Assembly: GCA_040755725.1 (NCBI GenBank)
Contig: JBFMAI010000027.1
Location: 1 to 64,000, forward strand
DNA length: 64,000 nucleotides
Direction of reading: 5' to 3'
Origin: JBFMAI01 sp040755725
GTDB taxonomy: Bacteria > Planctomycetota > Phycisphaerae > UBA1845 > Fen-1342
Under the pieces are notes generated by a model, which ran no database searches, was not told the origin of the DNA, and saw nothing but the letters and a program-made list of their open reading frames with translations. Positions 16,655 to 25,049 of the stretch are shown here, one piece after another (position 1 is the first letter of the stretch; each line of letters opens with the position of its first letter). The translations under genes were made by a program, and so were the position numbers.

Positions 16655-16762
16655 AAGCGAATCCGGTCTGCCATGCAGCGAATATCAAGGGGTGGGACCG
16701 ACCCCGGCGGCCCGTCGCCGACCGGGAACCCCCGCCGTCGCGGATCGAGAGGGAGACCCGCA

Positions 16763-16969
16763 GTGCCTCCGGAACCCATGATGCGTCGGCGAGCGTTGTT
16801 GGGCGCGGCAATCGCCCTCGGCGGCTGCGTCGGACTGGCCGCTTTCCCCTTCCTGGCCGGGCAGGCCGTCCTGAGTAGCGCGGCCCTGTTTGGCATCGGT
16901 GCCGGCCTGGCCTTCATCACCTCGGCGGGGGCCATCCTGACTGTCTTCAGTCTGCGCAGAACGCCCTGA
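16763..16969 (+). CDS. small membrane protein of unknown function
   Basis: This 68-aa protein has two likely membrane helices, ALLGAAIALGGCVGLAAFPFL and SAALFGIGAGLAFITSAGAIL, between short basic ends (MMRRR and LRRTP). The GTG at 16763 follows GAGGGAG by about seven bases; ATG at 16778 or 16781 are alternatives. No homologue is recognised. It stands alone between a glycosyltransferase and the hibernation factor, both on the other strand. Confidence 0.5.
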   Translation: MPPEPMMRRRALLGAAIALGGCVGLAAFPFLAGQAVLSSAALFGIGAGLAFITSAGAILTVFSLRRTP

Positions 16970-17011
16970 ACATAAGGCCCTTGGTCACAGCCGATTAGCG
17001 CTGCTCCGGGG

Positions 17012-17332
17012 CTACCCCTCCCCGACGCCGCGCTTCGCGCGCCCGGCCTCCCGGCTAAGGGCGGCTTTGAGGCGGTCCATGGCGACGTCGATGGTCGCGC
17101 GAAAGTCCTCGCCCACTTCCTTGATGCGCGTCTCCCCGGTGCGCAGACGGACTTCGACGTGGCACACCTTGTCCACGCCATGCTTGGTCGGTCCGGTCTC
17201 GTCCTCCAGGCGCACCGTCGCGCTGAGAACGCGGTCTTCGAACCGTTCGATGGCCCCGGCCAGCTTCGTTTCCGCGAATTCGCGGAGCCCGGTCGAGTCT
17301 TCCACGCCGCGGATGATGACCTTGATGTCCAT
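17012..17332 (-). CDS. hpf: ribosome hibernation promoting factor / sigma-54 modulation protein (short HPF)
   Basis: This 106-aa protein is of the YfiA/HPF family, which binds the 30S subunit near the decoding centre and silences ribosomes in resting cells. The start MDIKVIIRGVEDSTGLREF, the strand VLSATVRLEDETG, and the basic VEVRLRTGETRIKEVGEDF followed by the AIDVAMDRLKAALSRE helix all fit. It ends soon after, so it is the short form that lacks the dimerisation domain of long HPF. Only a weak GGAAA lies upstream of the ATG. Confidence 0.85.
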   Translation of the reverse strand: MDIKVIIRGVEDSTGLREFAETKLAGAIERFEDRVLSATVRLEDETGPTKHGVDKVCHVEVRLRTGETRIKEVGEDFRATIDVAMDRLKAALSREAGRAKRGVGEG

Positions 17333-17718
17333 GTCGGATTTCCAGTCTGCTTTGCGTGCCTGGAGTCTATACGAACCGCCTCGCCGTAAGTGCGGCCGGC
17401 ACGTGCAATCCGCGCCGCGGCCCCGCTGCCAGTCGTGGGCGCAACGGCCTGCGTATTGAGGAGTGTACGGCATGAAGTGGTGGCGAGCAACCGCCGCGGG
17501 AGTCGCGTGGAGGACGACGATGCGCGGGAGGCCTCGATAAGCCGCGGGCATACCGAGTGCATCCACGGGGTTGTCTGGAGGGTACCAGGGTGTATAATCC
17601 GTCACGTAGCGGCGGCAGCGCCCAAGCCGCGGCCGGTTAGTGAGTTAGCGGGACGGTTGAAGCGCGCGGCCTGACCGGGTCGATACTACGGTGGGGTTGG
17701 GCGATTTCGCTCAACCCC
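17333..17718. other. intergenic region with a sigma-70-like promoter
   Basis: This divergent gap lies between hpf (minus) and the DUF1571 gene (plus). No gene is supported. It holds a promoter at 17571-17598 and, just before the DUF1571 start, an 11-bp stem with one mismatch around 17692-17717 (GGGGTTGGGCG facing CGCTCAACCCC). Confidence 0.6.
17571..17598 (+). promoter_or_regulatory. sigma-70-like promoter of the DUF1571 gene
   Basis: TTGTCT at 17571-17576 and a consensus TATAAT at 17593-17598 are separated by 16 bases. Transcription would start near 17605, giving a leader of about 140 bases that includes the hairpin at 17692-17717. Confidence 0.55.
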
Positions 17719-17745
17719 GTGTGTGACGGCCAACGGAAGAAGCAG

Positions 17746-18597
17746 ATGTCCCCTCGTCGAGGCATTCTGTACGCAACGGGCGCGCTGATTATCCTCGTCC
17801 CGCCCATGCTCTGGCTGGTTTCCAGCGTTCCGGCCACCCCCCGGCTGGTGACGACGGCACCGGCGGTGCGACACGCGGCCCACGAGGTGCCGGAGGCGGC
17901 CAATCTGGCGGCCTTGGCAGCCCGCGACCCGATGGCCCTGGTACGCATGGGGCGGGAGCGCTACGAACAGAACGTCCGCGAGTATCGCTGCGTACTGGTC
18001 AAGCAGGAGCGGTTGGGGGACAAGCTCTCCGAGGTCCAGGAGATCGAGCTCCGCCTGCGCGAAGAGCCCTTCGCGGTCTACATGCTGTGGCGGGTCAATG
18101 CGGACGAGGCGCGGCGGGCCTTGTTCATGCGCGGCGGGGAGTTCGTGGACAAGACGGGCCGCGCGCTGGCCCGCGTGGAGCCCAACGGCGCCATCGCCCG
18201 GCTGTTCGTGAAGGACATTTACATGCCCATCAACGGGCCCGAGGCGAAGCGCGTCAGCCGGCGGGCCATCGACGAAGCGGGCTTCCGGGCCACATTCGAG
18301 TTGCTGGAAAGCTACAACGCGATCGCGGCGGAGCGCGGCGTCTTGCAATTGCGCTACGCCGGGACGGGGACGGTCGACGGGCGGCCGACGTTCATCATTG
18401 TCCGCGATCTGCCCTACGATGGGCCCAGCGGTCCGTATCCCGACGCGCGGATGGTCCTGCACCTGGACCAGGAGTGGCTTCTGCCGGTGGCGGTGTACTC
18501 CTACGCCGATCACCAGGAGCGCGAGCTGCTCGGGCGTTACGAGTTCATGCAGGTTGACCTGCGTCCGAGCTTCGACGCCGACGATTTCGAGTTCTAA
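17746..18597 (+). CDS. DUF1571 family protein
   Basis: This protein of about 283 aa has a single N-terminal membrane anchor (ILYATGALIILVPPMLWLVSS) and then an exported domain. The segment YEQNVREYRCVLVKQERLGDKL and the later EIELRLREEPFAVYMLW are typical of DUF1571 proteins, which are common in planctomycetes and structurally resemble outer-membrane lipoprotein carriers. The biochemical role is unknown. ATG at 17746 is favoured by GGAAGA a few bases upstream; an in-frame GTG at 17719 is the alternative. It has its own promoter. Confidence 0.78.
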   Translation: MSPRRGILYATGALIILVPPMLWLVSSVPATPRLVTTAPAVRHAAHEVPEAANLAALAARDPMALVRMGRERYEQNVREYRCVLVKQERLGDKLSEVQEIELRLREEPFAVYMLWRVNADEARRALFMRGGEFVDKTGRALARVEPNGAIARLFVKDIYMPINGPEAKRVSRRAIDEAGFRATFELLESYNAIAAERGVLQLRYAGTGTVDGRPTFIIVRDLPYDGPSGPYPDARMVLHLDQEWLLPVAVYSYADHQERELLGRYEFMQVDLRPSFDADDFEF

Positions 18598-18625
18598 ACG
18601 GGCATTCAGGATCGTGAAACGCCAA

Positions 18626-18676
18626 CCGGGAGCGCGAGCCTCCTGGCGAGCCGCGGCTTGGCAGTCCCGGCGCGCC
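18626..18676. repeat. copy of dispersed GC-rich palindromic repeat
   Basis: Contains the family core GCGAGCCTCCTGGCGAGCCG. It lies in the convergent gap between the DUF1571 gene and pntB. The right half (GGCAGTCCCGGCGCGCC) is shared with the inverted copy at 40111-40173. Confidence 0.5.
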
Positions 18677-18718
18677 GAGACCGTCCTCCCAGGCCGCACA
18701 ACCGCGAATACCCATTTA

Positions 18719-18752
18719 GCCCGGCGCCGGGCCGGGGGGCGCGGCGCCGGGC
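18719..18752. terminator. hairpin between convergent DUF1571 and pntB genes
   Basis: 18719-18728 (GCCCGGCGCC) and 18743-18752 form a perfect 10-bp stem. It starts 3 bases past the pntB stop and has no T-run. It is probably a bidirectional transcript end. Confidence 0.45.
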
Positions 18753-18755
18753 CCG

Positions 18756-20237
18756 TCATTTCGCCTTCAGTTCCGAGACGATCCCGCTGACCATCTTCTT
18801 GGCGTCGCCGAAGAGCATGACCGTGTTCGGCAGGAAGAACAGCTCGTTCTCGATGCCCGCGAAACCGGGGTTGAGGCTGCGCTTGCAGACCATGACCGTG
18901 CGGGCCTTGTCGACGTCGAAGATGGGCATGCCGGCGATGGCGCTGCCGGGTCGGCGGGCGTCGGGGTTGACGACGTCGTTGGCCCCGATGATGAGCGCCA
19001 CGTCACACTGCTCCATTTCGCTGTTGAGCTCCAGGTCGGCCAACCGGTCGTACGGCACATTGGCCTCGGCCAGCAGCACGTTCATGTGCCCCGGCATGCG
19101 GCCGGCGACGGGGTGAACGCCGTAGCGCAGGTCCACGCCCTTCTGCGCCAGGATGTTGCCGAGTTCGGCGACGGCGTGCTGCGCCTGGGCCACCGCCATC
19201 CCGTACCCGGGGATGATGAACACCTTCTGCGCGGCCTCGAGCACCATCGCCGCCTCCTCGGCGTCCATCTGGCGGACGGTCTTGCCGGCGGTACTGGTGG
19301 CGCCGGCGGCGGTGATCTCCTGTCCGAAGCCGCCGGCCACGACGTTCAGCAGCGAGCGGTTCATGGCGTTGCACATGATCTTGGTCAGGATGATGCCCGA
19401 CGCGCCGACCAGCGAGCCGCTGATGATGAGACAGTAGTTGTCCAGGGCGAAGCCGGTGGTCATGGCCGCCAGCCCGGAGTACGAGTTCAGCAGCGAGATC
19501 ACGACGGGCATGTCCGCCCCGCCGATCGGGATCACCGCCATCACGCCCAGGACCGCGGCGATGACGTACAGCACGATGAGGGCCCACAAGCCCTGGTGGT
19601 AATCCCAGGTCATAAGCGCGCCCAGCGCGACGCAGGCCAACAGCAGCACGACGCTCAACAGGTGGTGTTTCGGCAGCAGCAGGGGGTTGCTGATCGGCGT
19701 GCCGCGGAACTTCCACCCTTCGAGTTTGCCGAACGCGGTGACGCTGCCCGTGAACGTGACCATGCCGATCAGCGCGCTGAGGCCGATGGTGATCAGCGTG
19801 TCGATCCGCGGGTCGCGGTGCGGGTCGAGGTAGACCCGGATGAACTCGGCCAGTGCGACCGTGGCCGACGCCAGCCCGCCGAAGCCGTTGAGCATGCCGA
19901 CCATCTGCGGCATGGACGTCATCTGCACGCGGATGGCCAGGAACCCGCCGACGGCCGACCCGACCACGAGCCCGGCCAGAATCGTCCAGTAGCTGACGAT
20001 CTCGCGGCTGCCGAGCGTGACCACGATGGCGATCAACATGCCGACGGCCGACAAGGCGTTGCCGGACCGCGCGGTCCGCGGGTGCGACATCATCTTCAGG
20101 CCGAAGATGAACAGGGCGGCCGCGACGAGATAGGCCAGGTTGATGCCCAGGCTGACGAGGCTGCCGTGCTCGGCGCCGGCGGGGGGCGTGTTGGTCACTT
20201 GGGCCAGGAGCCCGAAGGGGTGGGGACCGTGCATCAT
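18756..20237 (-). CDS. pntB: NAD(P) transhydrogenase subunit beta
   Basis: This 493-aa membrane subunit binds NADP(H) in domain III and couples hydride transfer between NADH and NADP+ to proton flow. About nine membrane helices (for example YLVAAALFIFGLKMM) are followed by the soluble NADP domain with IIPGYGMAVAQAQHAV, VHPVAGRMPGHMNVLLAEA, GANDVVNPDARRPGSAIAGM and the end region VMLFGDAKKMV. It is the last gene of a three-gene pnt operon, 10 bases after the small membrane subunit. Confidence 0.95.
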   Translation of the reverse strand: MMHGPHPFGLLAQVTNTPPAGAEHGSLVSLGINLAYLVAAALFIFGLKMMSHPRTARSGNALSAVGMLIAIVVTLGSREIVSYWTILAGLVVGSAVGGFLAIRVQMTSMPQMVGMLNGFGGLASATVALAEFIRVYLDPHRDPRIDTLITIGLSALIGMVTFTGSVTAFGKLEGWKFRGTPISNPLLLPKHHLLSVVLLLACVALGALMTWDYHQGLWALIVLYVIAAVLGVMAVIPIGGADMPVVISLLNSYSGLAAMTTGFALDNYCLIISGSLVGASGIILTKIMCNAMNRSLLNVVAGGFGQEITAAGATSTAGKTVRQMDAEEAAMVLEAAQKVFIIPGYGMAVAQAQHAVAELGNILAQKGVDLRYGVHPVAGRMPGHMNVLLAEANVPYDRLADLELNSEMEQCDVALIIGANDVVNPDARRPGSAIAGMPIFDVDKARTVMVCKRSLNPGFAGIENELFFLPNTVMLFGDAKKMVSGIVSELKAK

Positions 20238-20247
20238 GTTCGCGCTC

Positions 20248-20529
20248 CTACCGCTTCTTGAACATGGCCAACATGCGGTCGGTGACCTTGTAGCCGCCGA
20301 CCACGTTGATCATCGCAAACGTCACCGCCAGGAACCCCAGAATCTCGCTCCACCAGCCCTGGTGCAGACCGGCGATCACGACGGCGCCGACGATGGTGAT
20401 GCCGGAGATGGCGTTGGAGCCGGACATCAGCGGGGTGTGGAGGATCGCCGGCACCTTGGCGATCACCTCGAAGCCGATGAACATCGCCAGCACGAAGATG
20501 ACGAAGTTGTTGGTAAATATCTCGATCAT
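20248..20529 (-). CDS. pntAB: NAD(P) transhydrogenase subunit alpha part 2 (membrane part)
   Basis: This 93-aa protein carries the membrane helices that in E. coli are fused to PntA. The sequence NFVIFVLAMFIGFEVIAKVP, LHTPLMSGSNAISGI and ATFAMINVVGGYKVTDRML-like features are diagnostic; the last reads VTFAMINVVGGYKVTDRML here. Its ATG overlaps the stop of pntA1 by 4 bases, so the split alpha subunit is translationally coupled. Confidence 0.93.
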   Translation of the reverse strand: MIEIFTNNFVIFVLAMFIGFEVIAKVPAILHTPLMSGSNAISGITIVGAVVIAGLHQGWWSEILGFLAVTFAMINVVGGYKVTDRMLAMFKKR

Positions 20530-21668
20530 GCCCGACCCTCGCTTTCGATGGCGGCCTTGGTCGCCGAGTGAACGATCTGGCCGTTGTGGGTGACCAGTGC
20601 CCCGGCGATGATCTCGTCCTTCAGGTCCAGGTTGAAACGGTTGTCCTTCCAGAACTCCAGGACGAACGTCGTCAGGTTGCGCGAGTACAGCGTGCTGCCG
20701 TGCAGCGGCATCTCCGCCGGCAGGTTCAGCGGGGCGCAGATCTTCACGCCGTGCTTGATGACCGTCCGACCCGGCTCGGTCAGGGTGCAGTTGCCGCCGC
20801 CGGTGGCGGCCAGGTCCACGATGACCGAGCCCGGCTGCATGGCCCGGACCATGTCTTCGGTGATGAGCTTGGGGGCCTTCACGCCGCCGATGAGCGCGGT
20901 CGTGATGACCACGTCGTTGGCCTTGCACTGCTGGGCGATCAGCTCGGCTTGCTTCTGGTAGAAGTCGGCGGAGAGCTCCTTCGCGTAACCGCTCGCCGTT
21001 TGGGCGTCTTCGGCGCTTTCCACCGCGACGAACTTCGCCCCCAGGCTTTGCACCTGCTCGCCCACGACCTTGCGCGTGTCGGTGGCGGTGACCGTCGCGC
21101 CGAGTCGGCGGGCGGTCGCAATCGCCTGCAAGCCCGCCACGCCCGCGCCGATCACGAACACCTTGGCCGAGAAGATCGTCCCCGCCGCCGTCATGAACAT
21201 GGGGAAATACTTGGGCAGCTCCAGCGCTGCGATCAGGACGGCCCGGTAGCCGGCGATGTTGGCCATGGAACTGAGCGTGTCCATCGACTGGGCGCGGGTG
21301 GTCCGCGGGATGCAGTCGGTCGAGAACGCGGTGATCCGCCGCTCCGCGAGCTTGCGGACGATTTCGAGGTTGCGGATCGGCAGGAGCGTCGTCAGCAGCA
21401 TCGCGCCCGGCCGCATCTGGTCCGCTTCGGCGGGCGTGGGCACGTCCACCTTGAGCACGAAATCCGCCCCGCCGAGCAGGGCCCCGACGTCGGTCTCGAT
21501 CGTCGCCCCGACGGCCGTGTACGCCTCGTCGTGAAAGGACGCTTCGGCCCCGGCGCCGCTCTGGATCGCGACCGCGATGCCCTTGCCCACCAGCTTCTTG
21601 CACGACTCGGGGACCAGGGCCACGCGGCGTTCGCCCGGCCCGGTCTCCCTCGGAACCGCGATCTTCAT
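20526..21668 (-). CDS. pntA: NAD(P) transhydrogenase subunit alpha part 1 (NAD-binding)
   Basis: This 380-aa soluble domain I binds NAD(H). It starts with MKIAVPRETGPGERRVALVP, as in the alanine dehydrogenase/PNT family, and has the Rossmann loop VIGAGVAGLQAIATARRLGA. The RQD-loop region and VIVDLAATGGGNC also match PntA. It leads the pnt operon, which supplies NADPH at the expense of the proton gradient. The next gene upstream is on the same strand but about 145 bases away. Confidence 0.94.
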   Translation of the reverse strand: MKIAVPRETGPGERRVALVPESCKKLVGKGIAVAIQSGAGAEASFHDEAYTAVGATIETDVGALLGGADFVLKVDVPTPAEADQMRPGAMLLTTLLPIRNLEIVRKLAERRITAFSTDCIPRTTRAQSMDTLSSMANIAGYRAVLIAALELPKYFPMFMTAAGTIFSAKVFVIGAGVAGLQAIATARRLGATVTATDTRKVVGEQVQSLGAKFVAVESAEDAQTASGYAKELSADFYQKQAELIAQQCKANDVVITTALIGGVKAPKLITEDMVRAMQPGSVIVDLAATGGGNCTLTEPGRTVIKHGVKICAPLNLPAEMPLHGSTLYSRNLTTFVLEFWKDNRFNLDLKDEIIAGALVTHNGQIVHSATKAAIESEGRA

Positions 21669-21813
21669 GGTGTCCTCACATTCCGGCCAGCCCGTGCCAC
21701 CGGCGGCCCCCCACCCGCCCGGCGCTGGTCTAGCATTCTAGTCGCCAAAATGCGCGGGTAAAGGTCGCGGACCCGCGGTTCGGCGAGCGGCCCTCGGCGG
21801 GTCGCTCCGGCCG

Positions 21814-23985
21814 CTACTCGCGGAAATCGACGGGGATTTCATCCTCGCGGTCGAGCCGGCGGTAGGTCTCGCGCACCGCCCGCTTGGCCTCGTCAAGCGG
21901 CAGCCACTCCACGTGCCCGTCGAGGAACAGGACCGCCGTGCCCTCGCGGCTGTGCAACCACTCGAACGCCAGGACGTTACTCTCGTCATCCCCGCGTTTC
22001 TGCCCGGCGATGTAGCCGTACGACTCGGCTTCGTCTTTCGGGTCCAGGGGTGACTGGAGCATCGCGACGGAGATCAGCTCGGCTTCGACCAGCTCCCGCA
22101 GCGAGGACGGGAACGCATCGTCGTGATCGTCGGCATACGTGAAGCACGCCTCCCCGATACCGCGCAGATTGGCCGCGCTCTCGGTCCGCTTGGCGATCTC
22201 GCGGGCGCGGGCCAGCGAGGGCAACATGATCGAAGCCACCAGGCCGGCCGCGGCGGCGGTCTTCAACGGCATCGTGTCGCCGGCGCCGATGTACAGCACG
22301 CCGTCGCTCTCGCGGCCCAACGCCCCGACGAAGTTGGCCACGTCCTTGGTACTCTCGGGCAGCGGCGGCATCGTCACCAGGTCCAGCTCGACGCCGTGCG
22401 CGGCAAGCTGCGATACGCCCAGGGTGCGCAGCCCGTTGACCAGTGGATAGAACATCCGTGTGAAGTAGTGCGTGTCGAAGTAGTCCACACCCTGCACGGT
22501 CCTGGGCCAGCCGGCCCTGGCGGCCTGGACATCCGGCCGGTCCAGCAGGCTGGGGCCGCGCGTTTTCGGGTCCACCTGTTTGAGCGCGGTGGCCACCGTC
22601 TGCGGGTACAGGGCGAGCACCCAGCGGCCGTCGGCGAAGCCCCACGCGGGTGCCACGGGGCACGGTACGCCGCCGATCAGCACGTAGTGAATCTCGTGCT
22701 CCCCGCGCGTCAGCTTCTTGGGCGTCAGCTTGACGTTGCCCTGTTCGGCCAGGGGCGTCAGGATTTGGACGAGGCGCTCCAGGATGCGCTGAAGCGCCGC
22801 CGCGTTTTTCACATCGGCCACCAGCACCGTCCCGGTGAGCAGCAGACCGCCGTGATCGGGGGCGTCGAAGACGGCCCACGTGTCGCCGAAGGCCGGCAGC
22901 AGATCATCGACGATGGAGAATCCCAGAAGGGGCGTGGTCATGGCCACGGCCCCATCGACGGCGGGCCGCTGGTCGGGCGCCAGCACGTCAATGATCCGCA
23001 GTACCTCCGTCCACACGCCCGCCAGGTCCAGGTTGTACACGCTGGCCCAGTACGCGTCCTTCGGGATGATCTTCAGGTCGTCGTCGGTCAGCGGTTTCTG
23101 GTCGAACAGCTTCATCAAACCGCGCGGCGGCCCGTCGGTATGGGCCACGCCCACCAGCCGCGAGCGATGGTCCGCGCGTTCAAAATGGACGTACTTCGAT
23201 CGGACCGACGTGACGCCCAGCTCGGTGAGGACCTGATCCACCATAGGCGGCAGCTCGCCCAGCAGCTCCTGGGCGACGGCCTTGCCGCGGGTCGCCACGC
23301 GCTGCACGTCGACGTAGAAACACAAGTGCTGACCGCCGAGCTGCGCGGCGACTCTCTGGCGGTCGAACTTCAGCTCCTCCGCGTCGGCGAGCTTGGGGCC
23401 GCTGCCAGTCAGCGCGGCGACGACCTTGTCCGCCGCCGCGTCGCCCAGCGCCAGGATGAAGACCTTGTTGTGGACGCCCCACAGCAACCGCAGCGGGGTT
23501 TCGGGTATCGGCACGGCCTGCATCGCCACGCCGCCGACGGTTTTCGGCTCCATCTCGTCCGCTAGATCAAGCTGCTCCAGGAGCCGGCGCATCAGCTTGT
23601 CCACCCGGTCCGCGTCCGGGCTTTCCACCAGCCCCGCCGCCTGAACGTCGAAGCCCACGTCTCCGATGGTCACGTCGAACACGCCGAGGCCGACCGACCC
23701 GGTTTGCAGGATCGGCAGCACCTCGCCCACCCAGCGCATGATGACGGCGGACGGATCCTCGCGGCTGCCCTGGTCTGCGAGCATGTCCGCCACGGCTGCC
23801 GACACTTTTTGCTGCCATTGCAGTTCGGCCGAGCCCGGCGGCTCGCATTGCGACCAGCCGAGGTACAGCGCGGTCTCGCCGGGCATGAAGCGGGCCATGT
23901 CGGAGGCGCCGGCCACCGCCACCCAACCCAGCACGGCCAGCAAGCCGACAGAGCGGAATCGTGAAGTGAAGGATCGAGGTCGCAT
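21814..23985 (-). CDS. large secreted protein with a pseudopilin-like C-terminal domain
   Basis: This 723-aa protein has a signal peptide (residues 1 to about 28, LLAVLGWVAVAGASD). The first 570 residues form a region I cannot assign. From about residue 580 the sequence reads IMLPSLARAREIAKR, then NLRGIGEACFTYADDHDDAFP, and near the end VLFLDGHVEWLP. These are the landmarks of the planctomycete type II secretion G-like/DUF1559 (H-x9-DG) proteins, but without the N-terminal prepilin cleavage site. It may be an envelope protein derived from a pseudopilin domain. It is transcribed divergently from mqnA. Confidence 0.7.
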   Translation of the reverse strand: MRPRSFTSRFRSVGLLAVLGWVAVAGASDMARFMPGETALYLGWSQCEPPGSAELQWQQKVSAAVADMLADQGSREDPSAVIMRWVGEVLPILQTGSVGLGVFDVTIGDVGFDVQAAGLVESPDADRVDKLMRRLLEQLDLADEMEPKTVGGVAMQAVPIPETPLRLLWGVHNKVFILALGDAAADKVVAALTGSGPKLADAEELKFDRQRVAAQLGGQHLCFYVDVQRVATRGKAVAQELLGELPPMVDQVLTELGVTSVRSKYVHFERADHRSRLVGVAHTDGPPRGLMKLFDQKPLTDDDLKIIPKDAYWASVYNLDLAGVWTEVLRIIDVLAPDQRPAVDGAVAMTTPLLGFSIVDDLLPAFGDTWAVFDAPDHGGLLLTGTVLVADVKNAAALQRILERLVQILTPLAEQGNVKLTPKKLTRGEHEIHYVLIGGVPCPVAPAWGFADGRWVLALYPQTVATALKQVDPKTRGPSLLDRPDVQAARAGWPRTVQGVDYFDTHYFTRMFYPLVNGLRTLGVSQLAAHGVELDLVTMPPLPESTKDVANFVGALGRESDGVLYIGAGDTMPLKTAAAAGLVASIMLPSLARAREIAKRTESAANLRGIGEACFTYADDHDDAFPSSLRELVEAELISVAMLQSPLDPKDEAESYGYIAGQKRGDDESNVLAFEWLHSREGTAVLFLDGHVEWLPLDEAKRAVRETYRRLDREDEIPVDFRE

Positions 23986-24096
23986 GAGAAGCTCCTTCTT
24001 GGTGTGTTCGCCGCGCGGCGGCCACCGGCCCGCGTTTCACCGCTTTTGAAATACCCGAACCGCAAACGCCGGCGGTGGGGACCGGCCGGCGAGCGG

Positions 24097-24104
24097 ATTA
24101 TACT
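24097..24104. promoter_or_regulatory. overlapping divergent -10 elements
   Basis: The plus strand reads TATACT at 24099-24104, about 43 bases before the mqnA start. The minus strand reads TATAAT over 24097-24102, facing the exoprotein gene that starts at 23985. The two -10 boxes share bases, so only one polymerase could bind at a time. -35 boxes are weak on both sides. Confidence 0.4.
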
Positions 24105-24146
24105 CTGGGTGTGCGGGCCCGGCACGGATTTGGGAGTCGAAACACG

Positions 24147-25049
24147 GTGTGGCGTCTGGGCGTCGTGTCGTTCCTGAACTCGCGGCCGTTGATCGCGGGC
24201 CTGGTGGACGATCCGCGCGTCGCGCTGACCTTCGACGTGCCTGCGGCGCTTCCCGGCCGGCTCGAACGCGGCGAAGTGGACGCGGCCCTGGTGCCGATCA
24301 TCGACGTGTTACGCCGGGCCGACCGGTGGCGGATCGTCTCCGACGCCGGCATCGGCTGCGACGGCGAGACCATGACCGTCCGCGTCTTCTCGCAGGTTCC
24401 GCCGGACCGCATCGAGACACTGTGGGCGGATACCGACTCGCACACGTCGGTCGCCCTGGCGACGGTCCTGTGGCGCGAGTTGTTCGGGCGCGAGGTCGAG
24501 TTGCGGCGTCTGGACGCCCGCTCCCGGCGGCCGGACGACGTACCCGCGGTGCTGCTCATCGGCGACAAGGTTGTCGATCCCGGCCGCGGGCGGTTCGCGT
24601 ACGAGGTGGACCTGGGCGGCGCGTGGCGCCAGCACACGGGGTTGCCGTTCGTGTTCGCCGTGTGGGCCGTCCAGAATGGCGAGTTGCGAATAGCGAGCAG
24701 CGAATTGGGGATGGCGAATAGCGGACTGGTGAAAACCGAGTCCGATTCTCCCAACTCGCTACTCGGCACTCGCTACTCTGAACTCGCCGCGCTGCTGAGC
24801 GCCGCGCGGGATCGTGGCGTGGAAGCAGCGGCCGAGATCGCCGAGCGCGACGGGCCGCGCCTCGGCTGGCCGGTCGAGCTGGCCCGGCGCTACCTGACGC
24901 AATGCCTCACGTTCCGGCTCGACCGCCGCCACGTCGCCGGCGCGGAGCGCTTCGCGCAGCACTGCCAGGCGCTGGGCCTTGTGCCCCCGGGACACGTCCT
25001 GCCTTGGCCGGCGGGGCCGAGCGCCGCCGCGACGGAGTCGGCGAGATGA
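24147..25049 (+). CDS. mqnA: chorismate dehydratase MqnA, with in-frame repeat insertion
   Basis: This 300-aa enzyme is the first of the futalosine menaquinone route, converting chorismate to 3-enolpyruvylbenzoate. Recognisable parts are the start WRLGVVSFLNSRPL, VDAALVPIIDVL, HTSVALATVLWREL, VLLIGDKV and TGLPFVFAVWAV. GTG at 24147 is taken as start, with GGGAG ten bases upstream. Between residues about 178 and 214, just after the VFAVWA strand, there is an extra segment encoded by a palindromic repeat (24678-24788); the C-terminal helices (ELARRYLTQCLTFRL) follow in frame. The stop overlaps the mqnC start (ATGA). Confidence 0.9.
   Translation: MWRLGVVSFLNSRPLIAGLVDDPRVALTFDVPAALPGRLERGEVDAALVPIIDVLRRADRWRIVSDAGIGCDGETMTVRVFSQVPPDRIETLWADTDSHTSVALATVLWRELFGREVELRRLDARSRRPDDVPAVLLIGDKVVDPGRGRFAYEVDLGGAWRQHTGLPFVFAVWAVQNGELRIASSELGMANSGLVKTESDSPNSLLGTRYSELAALLSAARDRGVEAAAEIAERDGPRLGWPVELARRYLTQCLTFRLDRRHVAGAERFAQHCQALGLVPPGHVLPWPAGPSAAATESAR
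24678..24788. repeat. in-frame palindromic repeat inside mqnA
   Basis: The left arm 24678-24711 (GGCGAGTT...TAGCGAG...AGCGAATTGGGGA) and right arm 24748-24788 (CTCCCAACTCGCTACTCGG onward) are imperfect reverse complements built from GAGTAGC-like heptamers. Bases 24753-24787 match 26000-26034 in mqnC at 32 of 35 positions, in the same orientation and reading frame. It encodes the peptide NSLLGTRYSELA. Confidence 0.75.

Noticed and set aside
16603..17562. A minus-strand open frame of about 319 codons across the small membrane protein and hpf
   Set aside because: It overlaps hpf in another frame and is rich in Arg/Pro/Ser without any recognisable domain.
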